From NCBI GenBank assembly GCA_963751955.1, contig CAVVWM010000011.1, positions 558,001 through 622,000 on the forward strand: a stretch of 64,000 bases of DNA, read 5' to 3'. This stretch comes from JABDIY01 sp963751955. Lineage in GTDB: Bacteria > Actinomycetota > Acidimicrobiia > Acidimicrobiales > SZUA-35. Every line of letters starts with the position of its first letter. The first letter of the stretch is position 1. This document shows positions 53,115 through 62,599 of the stretch, one piece after another. The notes under the pieces were generated by a model that was not told the DNA's origin, searched no databases, and saw only the letters and a program-made list of their open reading frames with translations. The position numbers and the translations under genes are program-made.

Positions 53115-54494
53115 TCAGACCCCGAGTTTCTCGACCGCTGCCCGAAGCCGACGCAGCGCTTCGTCTCGATCCAATTCGGCCATCGGCTCGAACAGCGGCA
53201 TACCCGTGCGCGAGCCCGTGACCGCCATACGAACTGGAAGCTGGGTCTTGGCCTCTAGCTCCTCGCCGACTCCGAACACACACTCCTCGATCGCAGCGGG
53301 GGTCCAGTCGGCCACTTCCAGCCGGTCCGCAACCGTGATGAGGATCTGAGAAACGCCCTCCTTACCCATCACCTTCCTCCAGTCCTTGTCACTGGGTTCG
53401 GGGGCAGGGCCCACGATCCACTCCAACAGCGGAGCGATCTCGGCCGCGGTCAGAACCTTCAGCCGCTGCTGCACGAAGGGTGCCATCTGTCGGTACAAGT
53501 CCTCGGACACCTCCTTGGGTCGCAGATGAGAAGTGAGCGACACGAACTCTTCGATAGGCAGCGCCCTGATGTACTCAGCGTTGAAGTGCTGCAGCTTCTT
53601 GAGGTCGAAGAACGCTGGGCTGTTGTTGATGTCGGACAGCTCGAACTGTTCGATGAAGCGTTCGATCGGAGCGATCTCTTCGCCTTCACGCGGTCCCCAT
53701 CCGAGGGTTATCAAGTAATTGCGCATGGCATCGGGCAGATAACCCTTGGCCCGGTAGTCCCCTATCGCCACGTCGTCACGACGTTTGGAGAGCTTCTTCC
53801 GCTGTTCATTCACGATGAGTGGAAGGTGGGCGTACACAGGAGGATCGGGATGCCCCATGGCCTGGCGGAGCAGCAGCACCCGAGGGGTGGTGTTGACCAG
53901 ATCCTCACCTCGGACAACGTGGGTGATGCCCATGTCGGCATCGTCGAATGCGTTGGCCACGTGGAACATCGGGGTTCCGTTGGACCGGACGATGATGAAG
54001 TCTTCCAACACGGCGTTGTCGAACTCCACCCGCCCCCGGATCACGTCGTCCCATCCGGTGACGCCCTCGTCGGGGGTCCTGAATCGGACAACAACACCCT
54101 CGCCCGGTTGTACATCACGATCTCGACAGAAGCCGTCGTAGCCCGAACCGAGCGCATCTCCGCGCTCGATGATTCGGGCATCGAGGGCACTGCGGGTGCA
54201 ATCACATCGATATGCGTGACCGTCAGCCAGGAGATCGTTCGCGAACCTTACGTGCCGGTCAGCGCGATCGCTCTGTCGGTACTCTTCGTCCCAGTCGAGA
54301 CCGAGCCAACGCATCGAGTCGTAGATCGCTTCGATCAGATGATCGGCGCTGCGATCGGTGTCTGTGTCTTCGATCCGCAAGATGATGGTACCGCCGGTGT
54401 GGCGGGCGTACAGCCAGTTGAACAGCGCCGAGCGGGCGCTTCCAACGTGCAAATACCCTGTGGGAGCAGGCGAAAATCGAACACGAACCGTCAC
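53115..54494 (-). CDS. gltX: Glutamyl-tRNA synthetase
   Basis: GltX charges tRNA-Glu with glutamate and, in many bacteria lacking GlnRS, also tRNA-Gln. The class I HIGH motif is in RFSPAPTGYLHVGSARSALF, and the KMSKS-like motif is KKLSKRRDDVAIGD. The anticodon-binding C-terminal domain has typical helices (LRPKEVSEDLYRQMAPFVQQ). It has 459 residues. It is followed by the YdcF-like gene and lies near tRNA-Glu and tRNA-Gln. Its start (ATG 54494) is next to the second mosaic repeat. Confidence 0.95.
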   Translation of the reverse strand: MTVRVRFSPAPTGYLHVGSARSALFNWLYARHTGGTIILRIEDTDTDRSADHLIEAIYDSMRWLGLDWDEEYRQSDRADRHVRFANDLLADGHAYRCDCTRSALDARIIERGDALGSGYDGFCRDRDVQPGEGVVVRFRTPDEGVTGWDDVIRGRVEFDNAVLEDFIIVRSNGTPMFHVANAFDDADMGITHVVRGEDLVNTTPRVLLLRQAMGHPDPPVYAHLPLIVNEQRKKLSKRRDDVAIGDYRAKGYLPDAMRNYLITLGWGPREGEEIAPIERFIEQFELSDINNSPAFFDLKKLQHFNAEYIRALPIEEFVSLTSHLRPKEVSEDLYRQMAPFVQQRLKVLTAAEIAPLLEWIVGPAPEPSDKDWRKVMGKEGVSQILITVADRLEVADWTPAAIEECVFGVGEELEAKTQLPVRMAVTGSRTGMPLFEPMAELDRDEALRRLRAAVEKLGV

Positions 54495-54536
54495 GCCAAT
54501 AACTCTACCTCCACTCGCTTGCGGGCCTTCTTGTGA

Positions 54537-54733
54537 GATACGAGCCAGACGCTCCCGCCCCCGGGCGACCCGAAGGGCCGGGTCCTGAAGTGAAACATGG
54601 ACCGAAGGGCCCTAGCGACTCAGAAGGCCGAACGGTCATGAAGCGAGCGACAGCGAGTGAGAACATGGCCCCGAGGCCTGAAGGCGAGTGGTATCCAATA
54701 AGCAACAGGCGATCGTGGAGGGCCCCGGAGGGA
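54537..54733. repeat. GC-rich mosaic repeat (copy 2)
   Basis: This 197 bp stretch shares modules with 4456-4938. A CGAG-CAGACGCTCCCG...CGGGCGACCCGAAGG module lies at about 54541-54580. ACATGGACCGAAG lies at about 54595-54607, GAGTGAGAACATGG at 54655-54668, and AAGCAACAGGCGA followed by GGAGGGCCCCGGAGGGA at 54700-54733. The order of modules is the same as in copy 1, but spacing differs and there is no tandem duplication. The right end is 1 bp before the stop codon of the gene on the minus strand, as in copy 1. Confidence 0.8.
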
Positions 54734-54734
54734 A

Positions 54735-55211
54735 TCAGGTGGGCTGCCATATCATCAGGGCCAGGGCGCCGACAAGAAGAACCTGCCCGATGGCGTCGCC
54801 CAGCCCCATTTGCTTGAGTGCCCCAACGGCCGCCGGATCATCAGCGAGGTTGCTGGTGGGATCCAGTTCGGCGGCGCGAACCGCAACCACCTTGAGGTTC
54901 TTCAACACCAGCGCATGCGCTATGCCGATCATGGCGAACCACACGACGAACGAGATCGAAATCCAGGTGGCGCTGAATTCGATGGCACCTTCGGACAGTG
55001 AAATCAGGATGATGCCGAGCGGAGCTACCGCATAAAGGGCGCCGTGAGCCACCTTGGTCACCCCGATCGCGGCGTCGAGCAGCGTTGCTGCGATTCCCGC
55101 GGTTCCCTTCAGCGCCCTGGAGTTGTACGTCGACATCGTGGCCAGCCCACCGAACGCCACGATGCTGACGATGATATGAACGACGAGAACGATGTTGTAC
55201 AGCGTGGCCAT
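54735..55211 (-). CDS. DUF2269-like integral membrane protein
   Basis: The 158-residue protein has four predicted membrane helices, beginning with LYNIVLVVHIIVSIVAFGGL and including APLGIILISLSEGAIEFSA, WISISFVVWFAMIGIAHALV and IGQVLLVGALALMIWQP. The His in VVHII near the start and overall topology resemble the DUF2269 family of small predicted membrane proteins. Function is not known. The start ATG 55211 is divergent from the next gene, about 50 bp away. Confidence 0.7.
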   Translation of the reverse strand: MATLYNIVLVVHIIVSIVAFGGLATMSTYNSRALKGTAGIAATLLDAAIGVTKVAHGALYAVAPLGIILISLSEGAIEFSATWISISFVVWFAMIGIAHALVLKNLKVVAVRAAELDPTSNLADDPAAVGALKQMGLGDAIGQVLLVGALALMIWQPT

Positions 55212-55262
55212 GGGCTATGACGGTAGTCTCCGGGCGCGGCCGATTGGCGGTACTCTTTGGCT

Positions 55263-55781
55263 GTGGCTGCCCCTGACTACATGCCAACTCGACCTACCGA
55301 CAAGGTGAGGACCTACTCCTCTCCACCCAGTCGGAATCGTTCGTGGATGGCGGAGCGTCCGGGCGATCTGTCCGGCCAGCAGCCCACCGGCGAAGGATTC
55401 GGTACACCGGGCCCAGATCAGGGCTACGCCCTCAAACTTGCCAAGATGTTCGACGACCGTCTGAACACCGGCAAGCTCAATCGCGACGACGTGGTAGCTG
55501 GATGTGTTGCCGTGGCGAACAAGCGGTCGGGGCTGTATGGCAGGGCCCCCATTGTTCACGATCTAACCGCTGCATTCACCCTCTGGGGTTTCCTTGACGA
55601 GTCACCAGACCCCGAGCTTGTCGAGCTGCGCGAGCGGCTCTTTCCTCAGGTGGCAAGTTCGCATCACTACCCCGAACGACGCGAGATCGTCGACTGCGTT
55701 TCCTCCGAAGTGCTCCGACGGCCGCATGCCGAAATCATCAGCGACTATCGAGCCGATTGGCGCCAGAACGTAGGCGCCTGA
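55263..55781 (+). CDS. Conserved hypothetical soluble protein
   Basis: I do not recognise this protein of about 172 residues. It is soluble, with a Pro/Ser-rich N-terminus (TRPTDKVRTYSSPPSRNRSW) followed by a helical region (DQGYALKLAKMFDDRLNTGK, then DVVAGCVAVANKRSGLYGRA). A GTG at 55263 or TTG at 55257 is the likely start. The composition is normal for the genome. It is divergent from the DUF2269-like gene and convergent with cimA. Confidence 0.65.
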   Translation: MAAPDYMPTRPTDKVRTYSSPPSRNRSWMAERPGDLSGQQPTGEGFGTPGPDQGYALKLAKMFDDRLNTGKLNRDDVVAGCVAVANKRSGLYGRAPIVHDLTAAFTLWGFLDESPDPELVELRERLFPQVASSHHYPERREIVDCVSSEVLRRPHAEIISDYRADWRQNVGA

Positions 55782-55812
55782 CCCCGCCCGAGCACCAGGG
55801 AACCAGAAACTC

Positions 55813-57468
55813 TCAGAGTTCCAACGCGTAGATGATGCTGTCAGCCAACGCCTGCCAGCTCGCTTCGATGATATTCTCGCTCACGCCAATCGTGGTCCAA
55901 CGATGCTCACCATTTGTTGCGTCTATGAGAACTCGCGTGATCGCCCCGGTACCCGAGGCGGAATCGAGGATTCGGACCTTGTAGTCGGTGAGCCGAACCA
56001 CATCGAGGGCCGGGAACCTGGTGCCGACCGCAGAGCGAAAGGCCGAGTCGAGGGCATTGACCGGACCGTTTCCTTCGCCCGTGGCCAGGACTCTGCGGTC
56101 CAGACCCTCTTGATCGGAGACGAACAGTTTCACCGTGGCTTCGGTTTCGACGCCGTCGTAGTGCCCGAGGGGGTTTATCGCCAGAGCCATCTTCTCCCCC
56201 GGCCGGTGATCGACCGTGACCCGGAACGATTCGAGCCGGAAGTGGGGGTTGCGCCAGCCAGTGGCACGTCGCAACAGCAGTTCCAGCGACGCATCGGCGG
56301 CTTCGAAGTGGTACCCGCTGTTCTCCAGGTCTTTCAGTTCGGCCAGCGCAGATCCGAGCTGCTCACCGCTGAGCTCAAGGCCCATCTGCTTCGCTTTCAA
56401 CTCGATAGTGGAGCGACCGGAGAGATCGCTGACAAGGAATCTGGTCCCGTTTCCCACAGCACCCGGATCGACGTGTTCGTAGGCATCGGGCCGTCGCGCG
56501 ATCGCACTTGTGTGCAGACCGGCCTTGTGGGCGAACGCTGACTTGCCGACATAGGGAAGCGCATCGTTGGGAGGGAGGTTGACGATCTCGGCAACATGCC
56601 GAGAGACGCCGGTGATTCGTTCCATCGATCCCGCTGGGAGGGTTTCGATTCCCATCTTGAGAGTCATGTTCGGAACGAACGTGGTGAGATCACAATTCCC
56701 GGTGCGTTCGCCGTACCCGTTGATGGTCCCCTGGACGTGGGTTGCACCGGCCCGAACCCCCGCCACAGCGTTGGCGACCGCACAGCCTGTGTCGTTCTGA
56801 GTGTGCATCCCCACCTTCACGTCGTCACCGAACGCCTTGACGACCTGGGCGGTGATACCTTCCACTTCGTGGGGCAAGGACCCACCGTTGGTGTCACACA
56901 ACACCAAAACCTCGGCCCCATTGACGACGGCTGCTTCGAGGCATCGGAATGAGAATTCCGAATTGCGCTTGAATCCGTCGAAGAAGTGTTCGAAGTCCAC
57001 GAACACACGTCGATCGTTGTCGGTCAGGTACTTCACCGACTCCGCGATCATCGCTACACCCTCATCCAGGGTGGTGCGGAGCGCCTCAGTCACGTGATAG
57101 TCCCAGCTCTTGGCAACGATGCAGCAGATCTCGGTTCGCGCTGCCACGAGGTTCCTCAAAGTTGTGTCGTCGTCGATCTTTCCCATCGGTCGACGGGTCG
57201 AGCCAAACGCCACCAGTTCGCTGGTTTCGAACTTGAGTTCGCCGTCGGCAATCCGCGCGAAGAATGCGTCGTCGCGAGGGTTGGCGCCAGGCCACCCACC
57301 TTCTATGTAGTGAACCCCAAGGTGATCGAGTTGAGCGGCGATTCGGAGCTTGTCATCGGTGGTGAGAGAGATCCCTTCGAACTGGGATCCGTCCCTCAGG
57401 GTTGTATCGAAGATGTCCACCGACTCGGGCCAGGACGGATCTCGCTCTGCAGCTCTACTGATGTCCAT
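55813..57468 (-). CDS. cimA: (R)-citramalate synthase
   Basis: CimA condenses pyruvate and acetyl-CoA to citramalate, the first step of a threonine-independent isoleucine route. The DRE-TIM domain starts VDIFDTTLRDGSQFEGISLT, with metal-binding HTQNDTGCAVANAVAGV and NGYGERTGNCDL (GxGERxGN). A linker and the LeuA-type allosteric domain occupy the last 150 residues. At 551 residues it fits CimA better than homocitrate synthase; 2-isopropylmalate synthase is a less likely alternative. It follows leuB with a 14 bp overlap, supporting a branched-chain amino acid role. Confidence 0.9.
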   Translation of the reverse strand: MDISRAAERDPSWPESVDIFDTTLRDGSQFEGISLTTDDKLRIAAQLDHLGVHYIEGGWPGANPRDDAFFARIADGELKFETSELVAFGSTRRPMGKIDDDTTLRNLVAARTEICCIVAKSWDYHVTEALRTTLDEGVAMIAESVKYLTDNDRRVFVDFEHFFDGFKRNSEFSFRCLEAAVVNGAEVLVLCDTNGGSLPHEVEGITAQVVKAFGDDVKVGMHTQNDTGCAVANAVAGVRAGATHVQGTINGYGERTGNCDLTTFVPNMTLKMGIETLPAGSMERITGVSRHVAEIVNLPPNDALPYVGKSAFAHKAGLHTSAIARRPDAYEHVDPGAVGNGTRFLVSDLSGRSTIELKAKQMGLELSGEQLGSALAELKDLENSGYHFEAADASLELLLRRATGWRNPHFRLESFRVTVDHRPGEKMALAINPLGHYDGVETEATVKLFVSDQEGLDRRVLATGEGNGPVNALDSAFRSAVGTRFPALDVVRLTDYKVRILDSASGTGAITRVLIDATNGEHRWTTIGVSENIIEASWQALADSIIYALEL

Positions 57469-58471
57469 GATCGTGTCTCCCTCTGGTTCGGACGGCGTCG
57501 GCGATCAGGTCGCCAATCTCGGTAGTTGAACCCGTGGCGTCAATATTGGCGTTGCACGCTTGGGTGATCGCTGACGCCGCATCGACTTCACCGAGGAATT
57601 CGAGCATCATGGCGCCCGAAAGAATGGCGGCGATGGGGTTGGCTTTGTTCTGGCCGGCGATATCGGGCGCCGACCCATGCACGGGTTCGAACATGCTGGG
57701 CGCAGATCGGGTCGGGTCCAGGTTGGCCGACGACGCCAAGCCGATACCACCACTCACAGCTCCACCCAGATCGGTCAGGATGTCGCCGAAGAGGTTGTCA
57801 GTGACGATTACGTCGTACCTCTGAGGTTCCTGCACGAAATAGATACAGGCTGCGTCGACGTGGTTGTAGTCGGTGGCGACACCGGGAAACTCCAACGCGA
57901 CATCGTTGAAGACTCTTTGCCAAAGATCTCCGGAGAAGGTCAGCACATTGGTCTTGTGCACCAGAGTGAGATGATTTCGCCTGGTGGTAGCCAATTCAAA
58001 GGCGTAGCGAATGGCTCGCTCGGCTCCCATGCGGGTATTCACCGAGCCTTGAGTTGCGATCTCTTGCGGGGTGTTCTTGCGGAGAAAACCACCCTCGCCG
58101 GCATAGGTGCCTTCGGTGTTCTCCCTGATGACGACGAAGTCGTGGCCTTGGACCCCGGCGAGGAGAAACGGTCGCCGATTGATGTAGAGGTCCAGTTCAA
58201 AGCGCATCTTCAGCAGAAGGCCGCGCTCTATCACCCCGGGCGGCACTCCCGGCGCGCCGACTGCGCCAACGTAGATCGCATCGTGATCTCGCCACTCGTC
58301 GAGAATGTCATCTGGTAACACCGTGCCATCTTTGAGATAGCGGGCTCCACCGAGGTCGTAGTGGGTGAGCTCGATGGCAATGTCAGCCGCAGCAATGACC
58401 TTCAAGCCCTCGGCGATGACCTCGGGACCAATACCGTCGCCCCCGACCACTGCGATCTTGTGCGTTGCCAT
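57455..58471 (-). CDS. leuB: 3-isopropylmalate dehydrogenase
   Basis: LeuB oxidatively decarboxylates 3-isopropylmalate (leucine) and also 3-methylmalate (isoleucine, via CimA). The NAD-binding VVGGDGIGPEVIAEGL, the substrate-loop arginines (LKMRFELDLYINRRP), the ENTEGTYAGEGG segment and the late GSAPDIAGQNKANPIAA are all present. It has 338 residues. The isocitrate/isopropylmalate family also includes tartrate and homoisocitrate dehydrogenases, but the neighbouring cimA and leuC argue for LeuB. Confidence 0.9.
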   Translation of the reverse strand: MATHKIAVVGGDGIGPEVIAEGLKVIAAADIAIELTHYDLGGARYLKDGTVLPDDILDEWRDHDAIYVGAVGAPGVPPGVIERGLLLKMRFELDLYINRRPFLLAGVQGHDFVVIRENTEGTYAGEGGFLRKNTPQEIATQGSVNTRMGAERAIRYAFELATTRRNHLTLVHKTNVLTFSGDLWQRVFNDVALEFPGVATDYNHVDAACIYFVQEPQRYDVIVTDNLFGDILTDLGGAVSGGIGLASSANLDPTRSAPSMFEPVHGSAPDIAGQNKANPIAAILSGAMMLEFLGEVDAASAITQACNANIDATGSTTEIGDLIADAVRTRGRHDHGHQ

Positions 58472-58580
58472 TTCAGCCTCCTGCTTCGGGGTGAGTCTAT
58501 GACCGACCGGCGCATAGACGATACGCCCTCAAGCCACCTCCCACTCTGGCCGACACTGTTCATGTAACTGGGAGTTCACC

Positions 58581-59132
58581 ATGTCCGAATCCAAACTCGA
58601 TTTCTCCGTCCGTAGCATCCCCGACTCTTGGGCTGCCGCCGCCGAGGACGCACCCAAACCTCCCGACGATGTTCGAGTTGGGCAATCCGGTTTTCATCGC
58701 CTTCCGACAGGAACCCGCCCGGACCTTGTCACCGGGACGCTCACCGGAATCGCTATGACAGTGATCGCCGGGACCGTGTGGTATTTGAACGGTGTAAATG
58801 GGGTCTTCACCGGCACTGCTGCGGACTTTGTGATGTCGATCCTGCTGGGCGTGTTGATCGCTATAGCCGTACGTTTGGGCGCCGGACCGTCCGGCCCCGA
58901 GCTGCGCGTGGGCGTAGGTGCTGCGCTCTTCGTGACTACGATCCTGAGCGTTGCGTTTGCGGTAACTCGCGAGGAGTTCACGGCACTCAATCGTCGCTCG
59001 CCATCTTTTGGTGAAGTCGAGGACCTGGTCACTGCCTATTACTTGAGCCGTTTCACAATCATTGCCGCATGGATTCTGGGTCTGGTGGTCATGTCCTACA
59101 TGACCTTTGCGCTGAAGCATCGACGCCGGTAG
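58581..59132 (+). CDS. Four-helix membrane protein
   Basis: The 183-residue protein has a polar N-terminus of about 45 residues, then four predicted membrane helices: LTGIAMTVIAGTVWYLNGV, FVMSILLGVLIAIAVRLGAG, VGVGAALFVTTILSVAFAV and TIIAAWILGLVVMSYMTFAL. A basic tail follows. I do not recognise a family. It lies between leuB and greA; a possible terminator follows it. Confidence 0.6.
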   Translation: MSESKLDFSVRSIPDSWAAAAEDAPKPPDDVRVGQSGFHRLPTGTRPDLVTGTLTGIAMTVIAGTVWYLNGVNGVFTGTAADFVMSILLGVLIAIAVRLGAGPSGPELRVGVGAALFVTTILSVAFAVTREEFTALNRRSPSFGEVEDLVTAYYLSRFTIIAAWILGLVVMSYMTFALKHRRR

Positions 59133-59144
59133 CCAGTTCGGCAC

Positions 59145-59176
59145 CCCCAACGGTGGTTGGGGCGGATAGGTTTTTC
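59145..59176 (+). terminator. Possible intrinsic terminator or attenuator before greA
   Basis: CCCCAAC-GGTG-GTTGGGG forms a 7 bp perfect stem with a 4-nt loop (59145-59162), followed by CGGATAGGTTTTT. It would end transcription from the preceding membrane-protein gene. The T-run ends only 3 bp from the greA ATG, so read-through transcripts could also be affected in greA translation. Confidence 0.55.
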
Positions 59177-59178
59177 TG

Positions 59179-59649
59179 ATGGCCCAGACCTACCACCTCT
59201 CACACGAAGCCTTCGACCGTCTAGAGCGTGAGTACGACGATCTGACCAACCGAGGCCGAATCGAAATCGCCCAGAAGATCGAAACTGCGCGCGAAATGGG
59301 TGACCTCTCCGAGAACGGCGACTACCACGCCGCCAAGGAGGAACAGGGCAAGATGGAAGGCCGAATCGCCCAGCTTGGCGTCATGCTCGAGAACGCTGAG
59401 ATCGTCGAGGTCGACACGGATGCACAGGAAATTCAGGCTGGTTGTGTGGTCGGCATCAAGTATGAGGGCGACGACCACGTAGAGACGTACCTGATCGGCT
59501 CAATCGAGGAGAAGAGAGACGGACTGGACGTAATGTCACCAGGATCACCGATCGGGCAGGCCCTCCTCGGCGCCAAGGTCGACGACGTAGTCAGCTACGA
59601 AGCCCCGGGTGGAAACCTCAGCGTCGAAGTCGTGTCGATCGACTTCTGA
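59179..59649 (+). CDS. greA: Transcription elongation factor GreA
   Basis: GreA rescues backtracked RNA polymerase by stimulating RNA cleavage. The 156-residue protein has the N-terminal coiled coil with acidic tip (ARE-MGDLSENGDYHAAKEE) and the globular FKBP-like C-domain, including SPGSPIGQALLGAKVDDVV. Length and order match the family. It is transcribed convergently with the RND exporter, which ends 9 bp away. Confidence 0.95.
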   Translation: MAQTYHLSHEAFDRLEREYDDLTNRGRIEIAQKIETAREMGDLSENGDYHAAKEEQGKMEGRIAQLGVMLENAEIVEVDTDAQEIQAGCVVGIKYEGDDHVETYLIGSIEEKRDGLDVMSPGSPIGQALLGAKVDDVVSYEAPGGNLSVEVVSIDF

Positions 59650-59658
59650 TTCTCCCGT

Positions 59659-62436
59659 CTACACCGCCGCAGCTCGCGCTCGCCGACGGCTGGGAACGAC
59701 CTGGTCCTTCATCCACTCCACGGCGCCGGTGAGGACGAGGTAGTACACAGGAAAGCTCAGTAGTACGAGAACGGTGGAGCTGACCAGGCCTCCCATGAGA
59801 GTGAAGCTCAGTCCTTCCCAGAAGGGATCGCTCAGCGCCAGTGGCATCAGGCCCACCACCGTGGTGATCGTGGTGGCGATCAATGGCCTGAACCGACGCG
59901 AGACCGCCTGCTCGATGGAGTCGGCGAGTCCCAGACCGGATCGACGGGCCTGGTTTGCACTGTCGACCAAGAGGATCGTGTTGTTGACCACAACACCGAT
60001 CAGCGCAATGAACCCGACTGCGGAGAAGAAGCTGATGCCGTTGTCGGTGAGGGCGAGGGCCGATGTGAGGCCGAAGAAGCTGAAGGGAATCGCAAGGAAC
60101 ACAAGGATTGGCTGCAGGAGCGATCGGAACTGGATGATCAAAAGCAGCAGCATCAGACCAAGCGCAACCAGACCTGATGTGCCAAGAGCGGCAAAGTCGT
60201 CCTGGTTGTCCGATTCTTGTCCAAAGTCGAAGGCCAGAGCGTCAGCCTCGAGGCCGGCCTCGAGCAGCCGCTCCGGCGGAAACAACTCCTTCACCAGATC
60301 TTCGGTGGCCGAGAGGTTGCTAGTGAGGTCGTCATTATCGAACGCGGCGCGCACCTCCTCATATCGCTGCCCGTCGATTCTTGTGACCCGACCAACAGAG
60401 TTGTCTATGGCATCGGCGATTGTGGTGATTTCGCCCGACTTGTCCAGAACGGTTCCGGGCAATACCGCCACGAGTTCTTCGGCCACGGCCTGCGCAGCTG
60501 CAATGTTCTCGTCGGTGGCATTTATCTGAACAGCAAAGGGGAAGTCTTCGACTGGCGGACCTGCGTCGAGAACCGAGACCGACGTCCGAGCGCCTGAGAG
60601 TCCCGCCAGGGCTTCTTCGATCCGCTGGCGGTAGATGGGAGCCTTGGTGTCGCGCTCGTCGAATGGAACCAGGTCGATGAAGATCTCCGCCCGTCGCTCG
60701 TTGCCGCGGATGTATTGCGAACTCAGAAGGTCTTCACCCAAAACGTCGACGATCGCTGCGTCAATTTGGTCGGCCACATCCTCGGCCTGCTCGATCGTGC
60801 TCCCGGGTGCAAAGTCGGCTCCGATGAACAACACGTTGGCGTCTTTGGCGGCCGGGAAGATGTTGAATCCGAGTCCGGCGGCAATGCTGCCCGCCGACAT
60901 GACGGCCACTACCGGCAGTAGTGCGAGCAGAATGCCGACCAACCAACCGGCAGGGCCGCGCCGGGCGGGGAACGATGCCAGACGGGACAGCCGCTTGCCG
61001 CTCCATTTCTCGAGCGAGATGACCGGGTTGCGGGCGGGCTTTCCTTCCAGCAGCAAGAACTTGGAGAGTGCCGGAATGAAGATCACCGAGGCGATGTAGC
61101 TGGCCACGAGCGTGAGGATCACCGTCGCCGGGATCGCGCGGATGAACTCGCCGAGAATACCCCCGACGAACAGAAGTGGACCGAACACCAGAACGGTGGT
61201 GAGCGTTCCGGCGAGAGATGCCATCGCCACGCGCGTGAGAGCGACGCCGATAATTCGCTGCTTTGGGCCTCCCTCACCCTTGGTGGCATCGATGGACTCA
61301 CCGATCACAATGGCGTCGTCGACCAGAAGACCGATCGTGAGGATGAGCCCAAAGAGCGTGATGGTATTGAGCGAGTAACCCAGAACCATTAGCCCCGTGA
61401 GCGCTGTCATCACGACCGTAACCATGAAGAGTGCGGTGACAATGCTGGCTCTCCAGCCGATGAGCAGGAAACTAACCAGCACAACCGCAGCCAAGCCAGT
61501 GACGAGGTTACCGATGAGGCTGTTGACCTGGGTTCGGATGTCAGACGCGAAATCGGCGGTGATGGCAGCGGAGAATCCGGCCGAGAGTTCGGGAGCATCG
61601 GCTGACTCGAGCCGTTCGGCCACCGAGTCGCTGAAGCTCAGAATGTCGAGCGACTCGTCGTTGGGGTCCCGGATCAGACCCACGGCGATTGCGGGAGCGA
61701 AGCCGGCGTCGCCGGCGAAGACCGTTCGGGTGAACCTGGTCTGACGAGCGACCTCGGCTCCGGTGGCCGGATCCAGACCCTCGGTGATGAGATTGCGGGT
61801 CTCGGCCCCAATCACGCCAGCGGTGCCCTCCAGGTGGGCTCGGAGCTTCTCCGCTTCGGCCTCGAGTTCGGCAGGGGTCGCACCGTCTGGGCCGCTGACC
61901 GAAACCAGAATGTCGTAGACCTCCACGAACTTGGTGGCATTCAGCGCCCGAACCGTGACTATGGCGCCCTCGGGGGTAGGCACTGCGTCGGCCGCTGGTT
62001 GCAGGAGTGCAGCGCCATTCGGCGACGTGAACCCGGACTCGAACTCGACGATGATCGCAAAGGCGTTGGGTAGCGAGATCGTGGTGACTTCCTTGACCCC
62101 GTCGACTGCATTGAACGCTTCCTGCAGCGGGACACCGAGGTCGGCATCCACCCGGGCTGGATCATCAACGAAATAAGCGCCATCGACCACGACAATCGGG
62201 ACGTCCACTGGCGGGAAACCTTCTCGGTCCAGCCCTCCGAAGAAGCTATAGAGACCGCCGCCAATAATCACCAACCAGAGGGCGAGCGTGACTTTCCACT
62301 TCTCCGCAGCCAAGAGCCCGAGCTTGGCGATCACCGAGTTTTTGGGATCGTTGAGGCCAACGGGCTCGCTCCCTGTGAGCGGGTCAGACGACACCAACTC
62401 CTCAGATTCAGGCGTTGGCGATGAAGGCGCGTCCAT
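59659..62436 (-). CDS. RND-family efflux permease (HAE1/AcrB-like)
   Basis: This 925-residue membrane protein has the RND plan: one N-terminal helix, a large periplasmic-type loop, six helices, a second loop and five or six more helices. The proton-relay segment LTIGLLVDDAIVIGESID contains the paired Asp typical of HAE1 pumps. The second half has SFFGLTSALALTDNGISFFS and GVVVNNTILLVDSANQARRS. It is somewhat short compared with about 1040 residues for AcrB. No membrane-fusion protein or outer-membrane channel gene lies next to it, consistent with a single-membrane actinobacterium. Substrates unknown. Confidence 0.9.
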   Translation of the reverse strand: MDAPSSPTPESEELVSSDPLTGSEPVGLNDPKNSVIAKLGLLAAEKWKVTLALWLVIIGGGLYSFFGGLDREGFPPVDVPIVVVDGAYFVDDPARVDADLGVPLQEAFNAVDGVKEVTTISLPNAFAIIVEFESGFTSPNGAALLQPAADAVPTPEGAIVTVRALNATKFVEVYDILVSVSGPDGATPAELEAEAEKLRAHLEGTAGVIGAETRNLITEGLDPATGAEVARQTRFTRTVFAGDAGFAPAIAVGLIRDPNDESLDILSFSDSVAERLESADAPELSAGFSAAITADFASDIRTQVNSLIGNLVTGLAAVVLVSFLLIGWRASIVTALFMVTVVMTALTGLMVLGYSLNTITLFGLILTIGLLVDDAIVIGESIDATKGEGGPKQRIIGVALTRVAMASLAGTLTTVLVFGPLLFVGGILGEFIRAIPATVILTLVASYIASVIFIPALSKFLLLEGKPARNPVISLEKWSGKRLSRLASFPARRGPAGWLVGILLALLPVVAVMSAGSIAAGLGFNIFPAAKDANVLFIGADFAPGSTIEQAEDVADQIDAAIVDVLGEDLLSSQYIRGNERRAEIFIDLVPFDERDTKAPIYRQRIEEALAGLSGARTSVSVLDAGPPVEDFPFAVQINATDENIAAAQAVAEELVAVLPGTVLDKSGEITTIADAIDNSVGRVTRIDGQRYEEVRAAFDNDDLTSNLSATEDLVKELFPPERLLEAGLEADALAFDFGQESDNQDDFAALGTSGLVALGLMLLLLIIQFRSLLQPILVFLAIPFSFFGLTSALALTDNGISFFSAVGFIALIGVVVNNTILLVDSANQARRSGLGLADSIEQAVSRRFRPLIATTITTVVGLMPLALSDPFWEGLSFTLMGGLVSSTVLVLLSFPVYYLVLTGAVEWMKDQVVPSRRRARAAAV

Positions 62437-62599
62437 CGGAAGATCGTAGGTTCAAGATCTGCTCATCGGGTGACCGAGCCGATCACTGTCACCGATGTCA
62501 CTCAGCTCGGTTTGTCCGTTCGTCCACAACCCGTAGCGACGCGACTCGCCGCATCGATGGCGGAACGGTCGCAGGAGGATGCCATTAGCATTGGTCGGC
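62437..62599. other. Divergent promoter region between the RND exporter and leuC
   Basis: This 163 bp region separates two divergent genes. It holds an inverted repeat ACCGAGC (62473-62479) and GCTCGGT (62505-62511) with a 25-nt loop, which could be an operator or a weak hairpin. An AGGAGG lies at 62573-62578, directly before an in-frame ATG at 62579 and 21 nt before the GTG at 62600. No leucine-rich leader peptide or T-box was recognised. Confidence 0.45.

Noticed and set aside
59659..62436. Complete tripartite RND efflux system
   Set aside because: No membrane-fusion or outer-membrane channel gene is adjacent.
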